Source: Sphingobacterium hotanense (GTDB lineage: Bacteria; Bacteroidota; Bacteroidia; Sphingobacteriales; Sphingobacteriaceae). From it: a stretch of 64,000 nt of DNA. Of this stretch, positions 25,796 to 34,361 are shown piece after piece (the stretch's first letter is position 1; every line of letters starts with the position of its first letter). Location: contig NZ_CP030848.1 of the NCBI RefSeq assembly GCF_008274825.1, positions 248,001 to 312,000 of the forward strand, given 5' to 3'. The position numbers were made by a program, and so were the translations under genes. Below the pieces are notes generated by a model. The model made no database searches. It saw only the letters and a program-made list of their open reading frames with translations, and was not told the DNA's origin.

Positions 25796-27760
25796 GTGAT
25801 GTATAAAAACTTTCTGATCATAATAGTTATGTTGTTTTTAGGCAATATGATACAAGCCCAACAACTTGTCCCTTTAGACGAAGTAGCTTATGTAAAACAA
25901 ATTAATCGTACCATTGAAAATACGAAAAGTGATAGTGTTCGCTTGTATAATACGCTATTACTGTCTGAATATTGGGCACCAACAGATAGTTTAAAAAGTA
26001 AACAAGCACTTGATAAAGTACTATCATCTTCTCAAAAAAACTCATTAGCTAAAGGAATTTTACAATACTATCAAGGTGTTTTCTATGCTAACCAAAGTAG
26101 TAAATCACAAGCAAAAACATATTACGAACAAGCTATAAAAGCTCTTGAAAACGACTCGATCAACATCGCTTTTTTAATTAAATCATGGTATAATTATGCT
26201 TATATACAAGTAGAAGACAAAGGATATGATTATATGGTTAAAACGCTGACAGAATATTGTATTCCGTTGAGTGAAAAAAGTAATAACATAGAACTGTTAG
26301 CCTATAGTTATACACAGCTAGGATTAACATTTATGTCGGTTGGGCAATTTGACAAGGCTGAAGAATATCACAAAAAAGCCTTAGAACAACTTGAAAAAAT
26401 AAAAATCAAGAATAGTGTGCATGTGGTTACTTACTTAAATTTGGTAAGTAATTATTGCTACAAACCCGATAGTAAAACGGCTAAAATATATTTGGATCAG
26501 GCAAAAGAACTTATGAAGCCTTTTCCTGAATCACAGCATTATCCTAATTATTATTATCAGGAAGCTATGTATTATACTACTATTCAGGACTTTGATAACG
26601 CATTAGCCAGTCTAAGTAAAGGAGCCAAATTAGCTAAAGAGAGCAATCAAACGAAATTATTGCACATGTTGTATTTTAGAATGTACAATGTGTATTTGAT
26701 GCAAAAAGATTATCGCAAAGCGAAAGCACAATTAGAGCATATTTTAGCTGAAAAAGTATTAGCTAAAGAAGCTGTAAATCGCAGAATAACTTATACGCAA
26801 TTGGCTGCGGTTAACGATATTTTGGGAGAGCATAAAGAGGCTTATCAATGGATGAAGCAAGCGAGTTTGTTAGGTGACAGCTTACAACAAAACAAATTGT
26901 TAGAAAAAATTAACGAACTGGAAATTTTGCATCAAACAGCTGATAAACAACAAAAAATAAACGATTTAGAAAAAGAGAAAAAAGCAAATGAGTTGTTGAG
27001 TAAAAACAAAAATTTGCGAATTACTATTTTGGGCATTGCTCTTATATTAAGCTTGGTTATTGCTTTTTTAATTTTTATCAATTACAAGAAACAACAGAAG
27101 TTAAACAAACAAATCAGTCTGAGTCATGAGCAGGATTTACTTCATATAGAAAATCAACGTAAATACGAAGCAACACAAGCCATATTACAAGGTGAAGAGC
27201 AGGAGAGACAACGAATTGCACAGGATTTACACGATAGTATGGGCGGTATGTTAGCAAATATACGAATGACGATTTCGGCTAATGATTCGTTTAATAAAGA
27301 AAAGGTAATTGAAAAATTAGATAAATCTATTGTTGAAATGCGTCGTATTTCCAGGAATCTGATGCCCGAAACACTGAAAAACCTTGGTTTGGAAATCGCT
27401 CTAAAAGAATTGTGCGAAGCGATGACACAAAAACAGTTTGCCATTCAGTTTGAAGCCTTTAATTTATCAGAAAACATTCCCTTTAAAACACAAATGGCGT
27501 TGTATCGTATCGCACAGGAAAGCATTAGCAACATTACAAAATATGCTCAGGCAACCAATGTTATTGTGCAAATCAGCCAAAATAAGAATATACTGAATTT
27601 AACCATTGAAGATGACGGAATAGGGTTTGATAAATCTGAAATCGTATATGGATTAGGCATAAAGAATATACAAAATAGAGCTCAATTGATTAACGGAACG
27701 GTTGAAATTACTTCGAATAAAGGAGAAGGAACTACCATAAATGTGGAATGCTATGTATGA
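25796..27760 (+). CDS. TPR-containing sensor histidine kinase (HisKA_3/DegS type)
   Basis: 654 residues. Signal peptide (LIIIVMLFLGNMIQAQ), then about 350 residues of tetratricopeptide repeats (LAYSYTQLGLTFMSVGQFDKA, EYHKKALEQLE), a coiled coil, one membrane helix at ~405-425, and a kinase core. The HisKA_3 phosphoacceptor is in RIAQDLHDSMGGMLAN (His 479); the ATPase domain ends with DDGIGFDKS and GLGIKNIQNRAQLI. It should sense a periplasmic signal through the TPR region and phosphorylate the downstream regulator, with which it overlaps (ATGTATGA). AT-rich codon use matches the divergent lipoprotein cluster. Confidence 0.93.
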   Translation: MMYKNFLIIIVMLFLGNMIQAQQLVPLDEVAYVKQINRTIENTKSDSVRLYNTLLLSEYWAPTDSLKSKQALDKVLSSSQKNSLAKGILQYYQGVFYANQSSKSQAKTYYEQAIKALENDSINIAFLIKSWYNYAYIQVEDKGYDYMVKTLTEYCIPLSEKSNNIELLAYSYTQLGLTFMSVGQFDKAEEYHKKALEQLEKIKIKNSVHVVTYLNLVSNYCYKPDSKTAKIYLDQAKELMKPFPESQHYPNYYYQEAMYYTTIQDFDNALASLSKGAKLAKESNQTKLLHMLYFRMYNVYLMQKDYRKAKAQLEHILAEKVLAKEAVNRRITYTQLAAVNDILGEHKEAYQWMKQASLLGDSLQQNKLLEKINELEILHQTADKQQKINDLEKEKKANELLSKNKNLRITILGIALILSLVIAFLIFINYKKQQKLNKQISLSHEQDLLHIENQRKYEATQAILQGEEQERQRIAQDLHDSMGGMLANIRMTISANDSFNKEKVIEKLDKSIVEMRRISRNLMPETLKNLGLEIALKELCEAMTQKQFAIQFEAFNLSENIPFKTQMALYRIAQESISNITKYAQATNVIVQISQNKNILNLTIEDDGIGFDKSEIVYGLGIKNIQNRAQLINGTVEITSNKGEGTTINVECYV

Positions 27761-28385
27761 TAAAAATAAGATAAAACTTGCCATAGTTGATGACCATCCA
27801 ATGATTTTAGAAGGATTGAAATCACTATTAGAAAAAGATACTAAATTTCACGTTTTTTCCTTTACCAAAGGAGCTGCTGTCATAGATTTTATTCAGGAAA
27901 ACAAAATAGATGTCGTTTTGCTGGATATTGTTTTGAGCGATGGAAACGGATTGGATTTTTGCAAAATAATCAAACAAAAAGCGCCAAAATCTATCGTCAT
28001 TGCATTAAGCAATCAAGCTGAACGTAGTATTATTTTTCGTTTTTTAGAAAATGGCGGAAACGGATATATTTTAAAAAATGCAGATTCACGGGAAATAATT
28101 GACGGTATCGAAAAAGCGCTGAACGGCGATCTGGCATTGAGCAGAGAAGTGCAGGAGATTATGCTACGGACTTCAGTTACAGATTTTGAGCTTCCCAGAT
28201 TAACCAAAAGAGAAAAGCAAATTCTTCAGGCAATTGCCAAAGGTAATACTTCTGCTGAAATAGCCGAACAATTATTTATTTCTGTGATAACCGTAGAAAC
28301 TCATCGCAGGAATATATTGCAGAAGTTTAAAGCTAAAAATATGGTTGAGCTGATAAAGATTGCATCACAGAATCAGCTGATTTAA
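27753..28385 (+). CDS. LuxR/NarL-family response regulator
   Basis: 210 residues from MYDKNKIKLAIVDDHPM. The receiver domain has the DDH acidic cluster, the phosphorylated aspartate 58 in VVLLDIVLSDGNG, and a lysine in GYILKNADSREI. The C-terminal HTH is LTKREKQILQAIAKGNTSAEI and VITVETHRRNILQKF, the LuxR/GerE signature. It overlaps the stop of its partner kinase by 8 bases. The divergent lipoprotein/OmpA cluster is a possible target, inferred from position. Confidence 0.94.
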   Translation: MYDKNKIKLAIVDDHPMILEGLKSLLEKDTKFHVFSFTKGAAVIDFIQENKIDVVLLDIVLSDGNGLDFCKIIKQKAPKSIVIALSNQAERSIIFRFLENGGNGYILKNADSREIIDGIEKALNGDLALSREVQEIMLRTSVTDFELPRLTKREKQILQAIAKGNTSAEIAEQLFISVITVETHRRNILQKFKAKNMVELIKIASQNQLI

Positions 28386-28498
28386 GTCTTTGACGCCTCG
28401 GTGTTTGGTTGCGTAGTAGCTTCAGCTCCCCTGAGAGAGTACGTTAAGGTTTTCTCGCTAGCCTATCGATAACTGATTAAGGCAACGGTAAGCGCTTG

Positions 28499-28795
28499 TC
28501 AGCGCGGATTCCCAAGAAAATCATTCTCGGCGAACCATTCGAAAAAGTCGATAAGATAGCTTGCTAAAAGAAAAGCGTTGTTTGTCAAAATGGATATCAT
28601 CTGCAGACTGAAAGCTTCAAGTTGGGACCGTGGCAATTGTTCTATAGGCAGGCGAAGATCTACAATGTGAGTTTGGGCCAAACGGGGTATTCGTCTTTCA
28701 AGTTCTTTTTCTGCGATTGACCTCTTGGAAATTAACGAGCAGAACTCTACCCAACACCGACGATTTTTAATTGTGGACAAGCGCATTTCAATCAA
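28499..28795 (-). CDS. Possible small helical protein, unrecognised
   Basis: About 95-98 codons, opening with TTG at 28795 or ATG at 28786 (MRLSTIKNRRCW). The predicted product is helical, with a hydrophobic C-terminal part (QMISILTNNAFLLASYLIDFFEWF). The amino-acid mix looks protein-like, but I see no ribosome site, family or operon partner. It could be the remains of a longer gene, since the frame is open further upstream to about 28840. Confidence 0.3.
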   Translation of the reverse strand: MIEMRLSTIKNRRCWVEFCSLISKRSIAEKELERRIPRLAQTHIVDLRLPIEQLPRSQLEAFSLQMISILTNNAFLLASYLIDFFEWFAENDFLGNPR

Positions 28796-28856
28796 AAAAG
28801 GGATTGTCCTAGAGAAAATCAGCTGATGAGAATCTAACCGTGAATATCAATAAATA

Positions 28857-29490
28857 AGCCCAACTCGTTATGCAAAAGTTGGGCTGATAAACATAAACTA
28901 CTGAGTGTGCCTATCAAAAAGTTGATAGAATTCAAATTTAAGAATTTATTTGAAATCCAAGAAAGCCCAGCGTCAATTGGCGCCAGGCTTTATTAATTAA
29001 CCTCTAAATTTTATGTGAATTTAGTGAATTATTATTAAAAAGCAGCATATTGAGACTGTGAGTAAGGTTGTCTTTCTGAAAAATTGAACATCACTTGTAA
29101 CCTATTGAACCCTGGTGCCGGAGTAAATACTATTGCAAATACTGAAATTCTTGGATGAAGCACTGCTAGCCGAGATCAGAAAACTCAGCGACGATATTAA
29201 TAAAAGAAGCCTAGGGTGAATATTTCCGCTAGGCCTCAGTACAAGTTATCATTACAGTATGGAAAACTGCGAAATAAAGCCTAACGAAGAGCACTCCGCC
29301 AGGCTCGAATTAATTGTTTTGAAGCAGTCTTATAAAAATAAAAAAAATGAAATAGAATCAAAAAATTTGTACCCCTCTTTTTTAGACCATGAAAAATCAA
29401 TACTTGAATTCCAATGAAAATTTGATTGAACAATCGCCTGGATCCTTGAACTGAAGAAAACTAGTCCGGCAGCAAATGATCCGCCAGGCC
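28857..29490. repeat. Cluster of five similar imperfect hairpins in gene-free DNA
   Basis: Five inverted repeats lie at 28857-28885, 28962-28991, 29207-29235, 29277-29305 and 29461-29490. Four share a right arm close to TCCGCCAGGC (variants TCCGCTAGGC and GGCGCCAGGC), and three of those open with AAGCC(T/C)A. Units 3 and 4 have the same length: AAGCCTA, 11 variable bases, then TCCGC(T/C)AGGC. Units 2, 4 and 5 are followed within a few bases by an AATTAATT run. The first unit is a clean 9-base-pair stem AGCCCAACT/AGTTGGGCT. Loops differ while arms stay alike, as in structured RNA or terminators. No flanking genes explain them. Confidence 0.6.
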
Positions 29491-29786
29491 AATTAATTAA
29501 CTATTTTAGAAAAGTGTTGGATAAAACTAGTAAAAGCCCACGAGATATAGATGTTCGATTTGTCTGTCGGGAATATTGTGCAAATACTGATCATGACAGA
29601 TATTATTGACTAAGTGAGACTGCGGCATGATTGTAGGATGTAAGAACTATCGAGTTTACCTCCCATCAGCGATGCCATTTCCGTAAATTTCGATCAACGA
29701 TTTTTTTAATTAGCATTATCCCATGACCGTCAAAAAGTATTGACAGAGGTCGGTACAGCTACCTAATACCGCGCACCTGAGCAAAG

Positions 29787-29963
29787 TTAGAATGGCAGAT
29801 CTTGGTTTAGACCTAACAGATAATCGATTCCAAAAATCAGAATCAGCCAGAGCGCGACACTGATCATAAATACAGTCAGCTCATCTGCGAAGGGAGTATG
29901 TTGAGGAGTTTTCACATTATGTTCAAATTTATTGACTGCCTATATATTTTCTGTCGTGTTCAT
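29787..29963 (-). pseudogene. Small membrane-protein gene interrupted by a TAG codon
   Basis: A 58-codon frame starts at ATG 29963 (MNTTENI), meets an in-frame TAG at codon 8 (29940-29942), then continues AVNKFEHNVKTPQHTPFADE and a membrane helix ISVALWLILIFGIDYLLGL, ending NQDLPF at 29787. The continued frame reads like a real small protein: polar N-terminus, one helix, short tail. Either the TAG is a recent nonsense mutation or translation starts at the GTG at 29915. No homologue is known to me. Confidence 0.4.
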
Positions 29964-30757
29964 CAATACCTCATCAGGTACCCTGTAAATATTACTAATA
30001 CGGGGAATAAGAAATTTTGTTTGCACGACTGCGAATTTTGAAAGCTAAACAGAACAGGCTTGTTAAGCACATTGAATTGTGCGAAGCAATAGGAGCAAAT
30101 TAATGCATGCTAGTGTTGTGTCTAATATCATACAATGCTTTATTACCATGACTAAATACTAGATGATCAATCCCTCGAAGGAACCGATTCTTGCGGCTCA
30201 AAAGGGAAAATCGTTGTTGAGAATTCTGCTATTGCTAGAGTTAAGATCCAAGGAGCTTGATTGAAACGTGCTTATATTGCAGTAGACGAAGAGCTGATTA
30301 AATATATGGATTATCTTTTTTCCCATGGCGAGGTCACATGTATTTTCTTTTTTTAGAAGAGAGCAACTATTTCTGTTCGAGATCGGGTGGTTCGTGCTTC
30401 GCAGTCGCGACAGCATACAAGATAGGCGGACCACCTTACAGGAAGTCAAGATCTAGCACCCTCTAATCGGATAAATGTCATTAAGTTGGACAGTTACCCA
30501 TCGACCTCCGCAATTTTAGTGACCGAAGGCCAATAACCTGATTCATTCAAGAGCAGCCCGAAAAGAACTAACCATCCAAAATGGACAAGTCTCCATGGCT
30601 TGGGTCAATTGGATTTTAAGCCCGTCGATGTCCAGGGCAATAGGAGTCTTTTCGATTTCACCAGCACAACGTACTCTTGCGAGGGTATAACTATGTTTGT
30701 TTCTAGCTAGTAACGTGTGTTTTAGTCGCGCTTTGGATAGTAATAGCTTAAAATCAG
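29964..30757. other. Gene-free stretch
   Basis: No credible gene or structure. Short frames on both strands (for example 30198-30449 minus) have no ribosome site, family resemblance or neighbours to support them. The stretch may be decayed DNA next to the mobile segment that begins near 31.6 kb. Confidence 0.4.
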
Positions 30758-31906
30758 CTAGAACTTCTGAACTTCGATATCAATATTATTCGCATCAAAG
30801 GCAAAATCGATATCATTCACATCTTTGTCAGCAAAAACAGTAATCATTTGTTGATTCTTAGTAAAATTAAAGCTTCTGTTTTCTACAAAGATCGAGTAAT
30901 CATCGGGTGGAAGATTGAACAGATAATGTCCGTTTTGATCTGTATAAGTCTCGTAGATTTGCCCGAGGTGATTTTTAGCGTATACTTTTATTCCATGTAT
31001 GTCTGTGCGCTGCGTTTTGTACTTATGGTTATTCTCGATGAGTTTTCCGCTTACTTTCTGTAGCATTATTAGAGGAACCTTTAAATCCGTGTTCTTTGTC
31101 AATAAGATTGTTTGGAAACCCGATGCCTTCCATTTAGAAGCTGAAACAATCTCCATTTTGTAGGTTCCTTTTGGCATATTGTTAAACTTCACTCTTCCCT
31201 GTTCGTCAGTAATAGCTATATTATCTCCCAACTTGACAACGACGTTCGGCTTCGGCGACTCATGTGCTGAAAATTGGCCGTCATTATCCAGGTCAGAATA
31301 GAGTAGGATTTCAACGGAATGGTGTGCGGGCTGATTGATTTTTTGCAAATTTTTTCGCACACCGACTCGGAACTGTGTGTTGTACATCTCATGTCCCCAC
31401 AAGCGCTGCTGAATCTGTGTATATCGGAAGGTACCCGACAGTTCCCAAGAAGGGCGAATCGTGTAGCGTACCTCGCCTTCGGCGAAGCCCATCCATGATG
31501 AATAGGAATTCATGTAATCCAGGCTAATGGAGGTCCGCCCCTGCAGCCGTCGTCCCAAGAACGAAAGGTTATAATGCGGTCTTATCGAAACATTATAAAA
31601 CGGCTTTTCGTTTCGCTGTACGGTCTGATTGTTTTCAGCATTTTTATAATCCGAACGCATAACAGTTTTTGTCGCACCTATTACGCTTTCGGGTTCGGCC
31701 GGTTGCTTTGGTGGTTCAGCAGGTTTGCCCCCGAACAGCCTGCCAAGACCTAAACCCTTTGTGTCTTTGAATTGACGTTTAAAGTTGGCAATGAAATTGG
31801 AAATTGGGTCGCTGTTCTTATCGACCTGCATAAAAGGTGTGTTCTTTCTTTGCTCGGATTGTTCTTTCTCTTTCCGCTCTTTGTCGGTAATTACTTTTTG
31901 TGCCAT
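30758..31906 (-). CDS. Chimeric protein: mobile-element N-terminus fused to C-terminus of an outer-membrane SdrD-B-like protein
   Basis: 382 residues from MAQKVITDKERKEKE (an ATG at 31936 is also in frame). Residues 1-~95 are charged, Pro/Lys-rich and soluble, like proteins of Bacteroidota mobile elements. From about residue 100 the character changes: YNVSIRPHYNLSFLGRRLQG, SWMGFAEGEVRYTIRPSWEL and QFRVGVRKNLQ look like outer-membrane beta strands, then two carboxypeptidase-regulatory/SdrD B-like repeats (LYSDLDNDGQFSAHE, TDEQGRVKFNNMPKGTY; VYAKNHLGQIYE, TDQNGHYLFNLPPDDY). This looks like the tail of a large host surface protein captured by an in-frame insertion. Whether it is exported is doubtful, as no signal peptide remains. 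Confidence 0.6.
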   Translation of the reverse strand: MAQKVITDKERKEKEQSEQRKNTPFMQVDKNSDPISNFIANFKRQFKDTKGLGLGRLFGGKPAEPPKQPAEPESVIGATKTVMRSDYKNAENNQTVQRNEKPFYNVSIRPHYNLSFLGRRLQGRTSISLDYMNSYSSWMGFAEGEVRYTIRPSWELSGTFRYTQIQQRLWGHEMYNTQFRVGVRKNLQKINQPAHHSVEILLYSDLDNDGQFSAHESPKPNVVVKLGDNIAITDEQGRVKFNNMPKGTYKMEIVSASKWKASGFQTILLTKNTDLKVPLIMLQKVSGKLIENNHKYKTQRTDIHGIKVYAKNHLGQIYETYTDQNGHYLFNLPPDDYSIFVENRSFNFTKNQQMITVFADKDVNDIDFAFDANNIDIEVQKF

Positions 31907-32279
31907 AGGTTCAAAATTTTCCCCAATGTAAACCATAGAAGTTTACTCCATTTGCCTTTGGCATTTAGTGGCAGTCTTTGGCAGTCAAAGGCATTTTGAT
32001 AAAAGGAATATTTGAAAAGTGTACCCAAAAAAGAACAAAAAGGCAGCAAAGGTAAGGCGGACAGCCACCACACCGCCCAACCAAAAGCTTACGGCATAAT
32101 GGCAGGGCAAAAAGGTGGCTTCGCCGAGTTGTTGTGTTTGCCCTGCCACCCTTCGGGACTTATTCCGTTTCCTTTTGGTTTTCCGCTTGTCCGTCTTGAT
32201 TGAACAGCTTTCTTTTTTTTCTGTTTTTTTCTTTGAAAAGAATTTTACGAAAAAACCTTTTGTGTTTAAATTTATTATT

Positions 32280-32295
32280 GTAATATTGCGATATT
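32280..32295. promoter_or_regulatory. Candidate ArsR operator upstream of arsR
   Basis: GTAATATTGCGATATT, 15 bases before the arsR ATG, is an imperfect palindrome in the promoter region. A near copy (13 of 16 bases) precedes the DUF6428 gene at 33228, which suggests one regulator binding both. Confidence 0.5.
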
Positions 32296-32309
32296 AAAAT
32301 ACAAAAACA

Positions 32310-32636
32310 ATGGGAGCAAGCAAAACAGACCATTTCACAGACCAGCAAAACCAAATTGCGATAGTCGCAAAAGCATTGGGGCATCCTGCAAGGATAGCCA
32401 TTATAGAATATCTATTGAAAGTAAACGCCTGTATATGCAGTGATATAGTTGATGAACTGCCATTGGCACAGCCTACCGTTTCACAGCATTTAAAAGAGTT
32501 GAAAAACGCAGGATTGATAAAAGGAAATATTGAGGGTAATTCTATTTGCTACTGCATCAATGAAAAAACCTTTGACCTACTGAAAGAATATTTTTCAAAA
32601 ATCATCTTTACCGTAACCAATCAAAAATGTTGTTAG
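32310..32636 (+). CDS. arsR: ArsR-family metalloid-responsive repressor
   Basis: 108 residues. Winged helix-turn-helix with LGHPARIAIIEYLLKVNAC, SDIVDELPLAQPTVSQHLKE and LKNAGLIKGNIEGNSICYCI. The arsenite-binding cysteine pair lies in ACICSDIV (Cys41, Cys43) at the start of the recognition region, as in classic ArsR, and the protein ends QKCC, which could supply a third ligand. It is first of a five-gene arsenic operon and probably represses it; two similar candidate operators lie upstream of this gene and of the DUF6428 gene. Confidence 0.92.
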   Translation: MGASKTDHFTDQQNQIAIVAKALGHPARIAIIEYLLKVNACICSDIVDELPLAQPTVSQHLKELKNAGLIKGNIEGNSICYCINEKTFDLLKEYFSKIIFTVTNQKCC

Positions 32637-32640
32637 CCGT

Positions 32641-33207
32641 ATGGAAGTTGCATTTATCCTTTCAATAGTATTACTGATAGTTTATTCAATATTGGCATTG
32701 TTTGACGGTGTATTTCTGCATTTATACAAATACCGTTTATACGAACATAAGGAAAGCAAATTTGAACATCTTACGCATACCGTTAGGGCTATTCTGTTTA
32801 CAGGTATTCTTATTTCCTTATTCATCAACATAGAAAACAATAGCTTGTTTTTATTCGGTTCTATTTTGGTAGTCGCTGATATTATCACATTGATTATTGA
32901 TGCTTATGTAGAGAAAGACAGCCGTCAATTTATGGGAGGTTTGCCACGTTGGGAATACATTATACATCTGTTGGTAAACGGTTTTCATTTCGCAAGTATA
33001 GCAGTATTCTTAGTGATTAAAATAAACCTTGACAGTAATGGAATTACATTAACGAACAACTTTCAGCAGGTAGAGAGCTTTCATATCTTTAGAGCCATAG
33101 CTGTAAACCTGTTGTTCGGAGCCGTTTTAATAAGCCTATTACATATCTTGGTTTACTTTCCAAAATTCAATTTCTACTTTAATAAGTTGCGACTTAAATG
33201 TTGCTAA
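32641..33207 (+). CDS. Polytopic membrane protein of the arsenic operon
   Basis: 188 residues with about five hydrophobic segments (FILSIVLLIVYSILALFDGVF, ILFTGILISLFI, LFLFGSILVVADIITLIID, FHFASIAVFLVI, IAVNLLFGAVLISLLHILVYF). It ends LRLKCC, echoing the CC ends of ArsR and the DUF6428 protein. I do not recognise the family. Position 4 bases after arsR argues for a role in metalloid handling, but that is inference. Confidence 0.8.
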   Translation: MEVAFILSIVLLIVYSILALFDGVFLHLYKYRLYEHKESKFEHLTHTVRAILFTGILISLFINIENNSLFLFGSILVVADIITLIIDAYVEKDSRQFMGGLPRWEYIIHLLVNGFHFASIAVFLVIKINLDSNGITLTNNFQQVESFHIFRAIAVNLLFGAVLISLLHILVYFPKFNFYFNKLRLKCC

Positions 33208-33227
33208 AAAATTTACTTATAACAATC

Positions 33228-33243
33228 GTAATATTACTATATA
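33228..33243. promoter_or_regulatory. Second candidate ArsR operator
   Basis: GTAATATTACTATATA, 16 bases before the DUF6428 gene, matches the site before arsR at 13 of 16 positions. It suggests an internal, ArsR-controlled promoter in the operon. Confidence 0.45.
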
Positions 33244-33259
33244 ACAATAACTCAAAACA

Positions 33260-33724
33260 ATGAAACTATCAAACATCAAAGAAATCTTACCAACATTAGA
33301 CAATGTTGAATTTCAATTAGAAAACGGAACTTTTGTTCCCGAACATTTCCACGTTACGGAAGTAGGTATTATTACCAAACACTTTATTGATTGTGGCGGA
33401 ACAATTAGAAACGAGCAAGTCGTCAATTTCCAATTATGGAATGCCAACGATTTTGAACACAGATTAAAACCAACCAAATTATTAAACATCATTAAATTAT
33501 CCGAAGAAAAATTGGGCATTGATGATGCCGAAATAGAAGTAGAATATCAGAGCGAAACAATCGGTAAATACGATTTGGATTTTAACGGAAACCATTTTGT
33601 ACTGAAGAACAAACAAACCGCTTGCTTGGCAAGTGATGCCTGCGGTATTCCTGCCGAAAAACAAAAAGTAAAATTATCAGAGCTGAACAGTGCTTGCTGT
33701 ACACCTAATTCGGGCTGTTGTTAA
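33260..33724 (+). CDS. DUF6428-family protein of the arsenic operon
   Basis: 154 residues with the DUF6428 pattern seen in Bacteroidota ars operons: LENGTFVPEHFHVTEVG, HFIDCGGTIRNEQVVNFQLW, LGIDDAEIEVEYQSETIGKY. A C-terminal cysteine cluster (CLASDACGI, NSACCTPNSGCC) looks suited to binding arsenite or another thiophilic ion. Molecular role is unknown. It lies 52 bases after the membrane protein and 19 before the phosphatase-like gene. Confidence 0.85.
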   Translation: MKLSNIKEILPTLDNVEFQLENGTFVPEHFHVTEVGIITKHFIDCGGTIRNEQVVNFQLWNANDFEHRLKPTKLLNIIKLSEEKLGIDDAEIEVEYQSETIGKYDLDFNGNHFVLKNKQTACLASDACGIPAEKQKVKLSELNSACCTPNSGCC

Positions 33725-33743
33725 ACCCTATAAACTAATCGTA

Positions 33744-34358
33744 ATGTATAAAAATTTAGCTGAAACCATAAAGGGAATAACTGATGTTCAGACCATAAGC
33801 GAGGAACGTAAAACCGTATTACAGCCGTTGGTAGATTACATACAGCAAAAGGTAAATAGCGGACAGGAAATAAATCTAAATTTCATCTGTACCCACAATT
33901 CACGCAGAAGCCATTTGTCGCAGGTTTGGGCACAGGTGGCAAGTGTATATTACCATATTCCGAATGTGCATTGTTATTCGGGCGGTACGGAAGAAACGGC
34001 ACTATTTCCAAAAGTTGCAGAAACATTGACTAATCAGGGTTTAAACATCTTTAAAATTGCAGACAATAATAATCCTGTATATGCTATAAAGTATAGTGAA
34101 AATACTTTACCTATAATCGGTTTTTCAAAAAAGTACGATAGCCCTTTCAATCCTGTATCGGCATTCACAGCCATTATGACCTGTTCGCAGGCAGACGGAG
34201 GATGTCCTTTCATTGCAGGGGCAGAAAAGAGAATACCTATCACATTTGAAGATCCGAAAATTTCAGACGGTACAACAGAGCAGACAAAAGTCTATACAGA
34301 GAGAAGTTTGCAGATAGCAACTGAAATGTTCTATGTTTTTTCAATGATTAAAAAATAA
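33744..34358 (+). CDS. arsC: Low-molecular-weight phosphatase-like arsenate reductase (ArsC type)
   Basis: 204 residues. The P-loop CTHNSRRS (C-X5-R-S, Cys49) near the N-terminus is that of low-molecular-weight protein tyrosine phosphatases and thioredoxin-linked arsenate reductases; CSQADGGCPFIAGAEKRIPI follows in the second half. In this context it probably reduces arsenate to arsenite for the Acr3 pump 3 bases downstream. The start at 33744 is preferred; the frame runs upstream inside the DUF6428 gene. Arsenate activity is inferred; a pure phosphatase role is possible. Confidence 0.85.
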   Translation: MYKNLAETIKGITDVQTISEERKTVLQPLVDYIQQKVNSGQEINLNFICTHNSRRSHLSQVWAQVASVYYHIPNVHCYSGGTEETALFPKVAETLTNQGLNIFKIADNNNPVYAIKYSENTLPIIGFSKKYDSPFNPVSAFTAIMTCSQADGGCPFIAGAEKRIPITFEDPKISDGTTEQTKVYTERSLQIATEMFYVFSMIKK

Positions 34359-34361
34359 CCG

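Noticed and set aside
29259..29417. 52-codon plus-strand frame overlapping one hairpin of the repeat cluster
   Set aside because: Has an ATG, but the equivalent frame is not kept in the other repeat units and there is no ribosome site. The DNA-level hairpin explains the conservation better.
30198..30449. 83-codon minus-strand frame in gene-free DNA
   Set aside because: Ser/Asn/Leu-rich translation without domain, ribosome site or neighbours; likely chance.
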